From assembly GCF_000423565.1 (NCBI RefSeq), contig NZ_AUIF01000030.1, positions 87,535 through 151,534 on the forward strand: a stretch of 64,000 nt of DNA, written 5' to 3'. The stretch comes from Runella zeae DSM 19591. Its GTDB lineage: Bacteria; Bacteroidota; Bacteroidia; Cytophagales; Spirosomataceae. Both the position numbers and the translations under genes were made by a program. The notes under the pieces are model-generated. The model was not told the DNA's origin. It made no database searches and saw only the letters and a list, made by a program, of their open reading frames with translations. Numbering within the stretch: position 1 is the stretch's first letter; every line of letters starts with the position of its first letter. Positions 62,431 through 64,000 of the stretch are shown in pieces.

Positions 62431-62502
62431 ACAGGTTACAAAATATTCTTTGGTTTCAACCTCATCCCAACCCTTCCGCTCAGGCGGCCCTGTCCTGCCA
62501 GT

Positions 62503-62518
62503 AGCTACGGTTTATACA
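62503..62518. repeat. Inverted repeat, left arm of the IS
   Basis: AGCTACGGTTTATACA. The transposase stop codon (62505-62507) lies inside it. Confidence 0.75.
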
Positions 62519-63851
62519 TATCTCTCTGTGCTATCTTAAAGCCTAGATAGATATTATTAAATTGTTTAATTCCGTCGTTGAGGGTGATAATACCTGGAGG
62601 TCTTTGGGAAGCATAACCTTTCCAGCCTCCTAATCGGGCAATTATCCAAAATGCCCATCTTAAAGAGTATTTGGGATAGGGGTTTTGCTGTTTTATGGTA
62701 TTTCCACTTAACTGTGTTTCAAGTACTTGCAGACATTTGATTTCATTTTCACAAAAAAGTTCTTTGGCTTGTTGGTTTTCATTAGGCTCGTTGGCTTTAC
62801 TTGCCAAGAGTAATGCCATCACTCTGAGTGCTGCTTGTAAGGCAAAAAGCGTCATTTTAATGATTGACTCTCCGTTTTCAAGCTCAATGGATTCAATGGC
62901 AAATCCTTGTGTTTTGAGAAGCCTAAATAGGGTTTCAATGTGCCATCTTAAAGAATACCAACGTACTATTTGACAGGCATCAGAAAAGTTGCCAACCAAG
63001 TGAGTCGTTAGTATTCTCCAGTGAACAGGCTGCTCTCCCTCAGGAACTGTACTTGAAGATTCTTTACTCTCTATTGCCCAAACTTTAATCGGTAAAACTC
63101 CTTTACCCTTTCTGGCAGGAGCAATGATATCGACTGCTACAAATCGTAGCTCCATGAGAGCTTGTCGTTTTATCTTATTCTTGGAAGAATGACGAATATC
63201 TCCTCGAATATCAAGCAGATAGCTTCCTTTTAAATCAGATTCTTCAAGGGTTTGATACAAGTCACAAACTTTATCTTCATAAAGAATTTTACGGTTATCC
63301 CTCGAACGAACAATGAGATGGTCTTGCCCTGTAGCGGCGGCTAATAGCTCAAAAATATCACCTTCTCTATCTTGTACCGAAGTCCGTAAACTGGCTTTTG
63401 ATAAGACCTTAGCAGTGTTTTCAACACTTTCTATCCAACGATAAGACTCTTTCTCTTCAATAGGTAAGGTCTTATATTTTCGCTCATGGCGGTCGGCTCT
63501 ATGCTCAGAATGAATATAGGGTTTGATAAAAGAAAAGCCCACACAGCTTTCGTCACAGGCTTTTACGACCAGACTCGGATGCAAATAAAAAGCCAAACTA
63601 CGGTTATCCCCGATGAGGCCAAGACCAGAATTAGCTTCAATTTGAGCACGATTCTTCTCCAAGTTTACTTGGGTAGTATCTTGGAAAATCAAATAATGTT
63701 CCGCCTCTATTCTCTGAGCAGTATCTTGGGTAATGGTCGATATGATAGAGGTTGTTGTCACTTTTGAGTTATTGAAAAAACGATAGTAGACCATCTGGTC
63801 AGCCCAACGATTGGATAACTTATAAATAGTTGTTTGAGATTTCTGAGTCAT
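62505..63851 (-). CDS. IS4-family transposase
   Basis: 448 residues. The DDE domain includes FQDTTQVN near 57, VSVQDREGD-type (TSVQDREGDIFELL) near 160, and the IS4 signature WYSLRWHIETLFRLLK (Y-2-R-3-E-6-K) near 309. Length is normal and the frame is intact, so it is probably active. The stop codon lies in the left inverted repeat. Confidence 0.93.
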   Translation of the reverse strand: MTQKSQTTIYKLSNRWADQMVYYRFFNNSKVTTTSIISTITQDTAQRIEAEHYLIFQDTTQVNLEKNRAQIEANSGLGLIGDNRSLAFYLHPSLVVKACDESCVGFSFIKPYIHSEHRADRHERKYKTLPIEEKESYRWIESVENTAKVLSKASLRTSVQDREGDIFELLAAATGQDHLIVRSRDNRKILYEDKVCDLYQTLEESDLKGSYLLDIRGDIRHSSKNKIKRQALMELRFVAVDIIAPARKGKGVLPIKVWAIESKESSSTVPEGEQPVHWRILTTHLVGNFSDACQIVRWYSLRWHIETLFRLLKTQGFAIESIELENGESIIKMTLFALQAALRVMALLLASKANEPNENQQAKELFCENEIKCLQVLETQLSGNTIKQQNPYPKYSLRWAFWIIARLGGWKGYASQRPPGIITLNDGIKQFNNIYLGFKIAQRDMYKP

Positions 63852-63969
63852 TAAAGATAATAACTCATCCCCGCGTACATTGAGCCGTTTGTCTCCAAAA
63901 TCAAAACCAAAAGTGCTTTTTTTAACATAAAAATTTTAAACTTTACACAACAAAGATAAATCATTCTTG

Positions 63970-63985
63970 TGTATAAACCGTAGCT
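63970..63985. repeat. Inverted repeat, right arm of the IS
   Basis: TGTATAAACCGTAGCT, the exact complement of the left arm at 62503-62518. Confidence 0.75.
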
Positions 63986-64000
63986 CCAGAAAGGAGAAGG

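Larger units (their letters stand above)
62503..63985 (-). mobile_element. IS4-family insertion sequence
   Basis: A perfect 16-bp inverted repeat, AGCTACGGTTTATACA (62503-62518) and TGTATAAACCGTAGCT (63970-63985), encloses one transposase gene. Beyond it the two ends stay partly similar (about 10 of 15 bases) to the window edge, so the element may be longer than these coordinates. Target duplications cannot be seen because the right end is at the edge. Confidence 0.75.

Noticed and set aside
1..64000. tRNA, rRNA, tmRNA or riboswitch genes
   Set aside because: I scanned intergenic regions by eye for cloverleaf arms and known conserved motifs and found none that I could support.

Overview
The window looks like chromosomal DNA of a Bacteroidota bacterium of the order Cytophagales, probably a Runella/Spirosomaceae-like organism. 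The grounds are a SusC/SusD pair, families such as DUF2480, DUF6132, DUF2911 and DUF6503, Bacteroidota-type promoters (TAnnTTTG at -7), hybrid 7TMR-DISM and beta-propeller sensor kinases, and many short palindromic dispersed repeats. I see no rRNA or tRNA genes. The species assignment is inference.

Layout. 1-12.2 kb: an McrB-like AAA+ ATPase (probably cut by the left edge), a CoxE-type VWA protein, a MoaD-like protein, HMG-CoA lyase, DUF2480, the CCA-adding enzyme, a degenerate UspA-like protein next to a SulP anion transporter without a STAS domain, and an OmpR/HAMP-kinase pair. 12.2-22.0 kb (minus strand): a sialic-acid utilisation operon in the order susC, susD, GH33 sialidase, second BNR sialidase-like protein, N-acetylneuraminate lyase, NanM-type mutarotase. 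Its promoter carries a GntR/FadR-type operator over the expected start site. A 12-bp piece of that operator recurs in the promoter of the FCD/GntR regulator gene 12 kb away (34.5 kb), which suggests that regulator controls the operon.

22.1-33.5 kb (minus strand): an accessory island of polymorphic-toxin and immunity modules. It holds a SUKH (SMI1/KNR4) immunity gene, a 5'-truncated 1289-residue protein with a C-terminal nucleic-acid-deaminase-like domain and an overlapping small candidate immunity gene, a non-specific endonuclease toxin remnant broken by a stop codon, other toxin tails and AT-rich candidate immunity genes. Repeated leader and cassette sequences of a secreted 645-residue protein, and a 13-bp-arm palindromic repeat (six tandem 56-bp copies plus single copies), mark the module boundaries. 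This is the most unusual part of the window.

33.8-49.9 kb: the GntR regulator, a subtilisin-like protease, a hybrid two-component protein, a propeller sensor kinase with a LuxR response regulator, several secreted proteins of unknown function, a possible SDP-like bacteriocin operon (secreted 119-residue protein, SdpB/HTTM-like membrane protein, short membrane-anchored partner) and a GMC oxidoreductase. 50-62.2 kb: a sulfur and thiol handling region (two YeeE/YedE proteins, rhodanese, thioredoxin, small DUF2892/DUF6132 membrane proteins, HMA protein, persulfide-dioxygenase-like MBL-rhodanese fusion) around an arsR-acr3-arsC operon and a Crp/Fnr regulator. CRP-like palindromes (GTGA-N6-TCAC type) in front of several of these transcription units suggest one Crp/Fnr regulon. 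62.4-64 kb: an IS4-family insertion sequence at the right edge.
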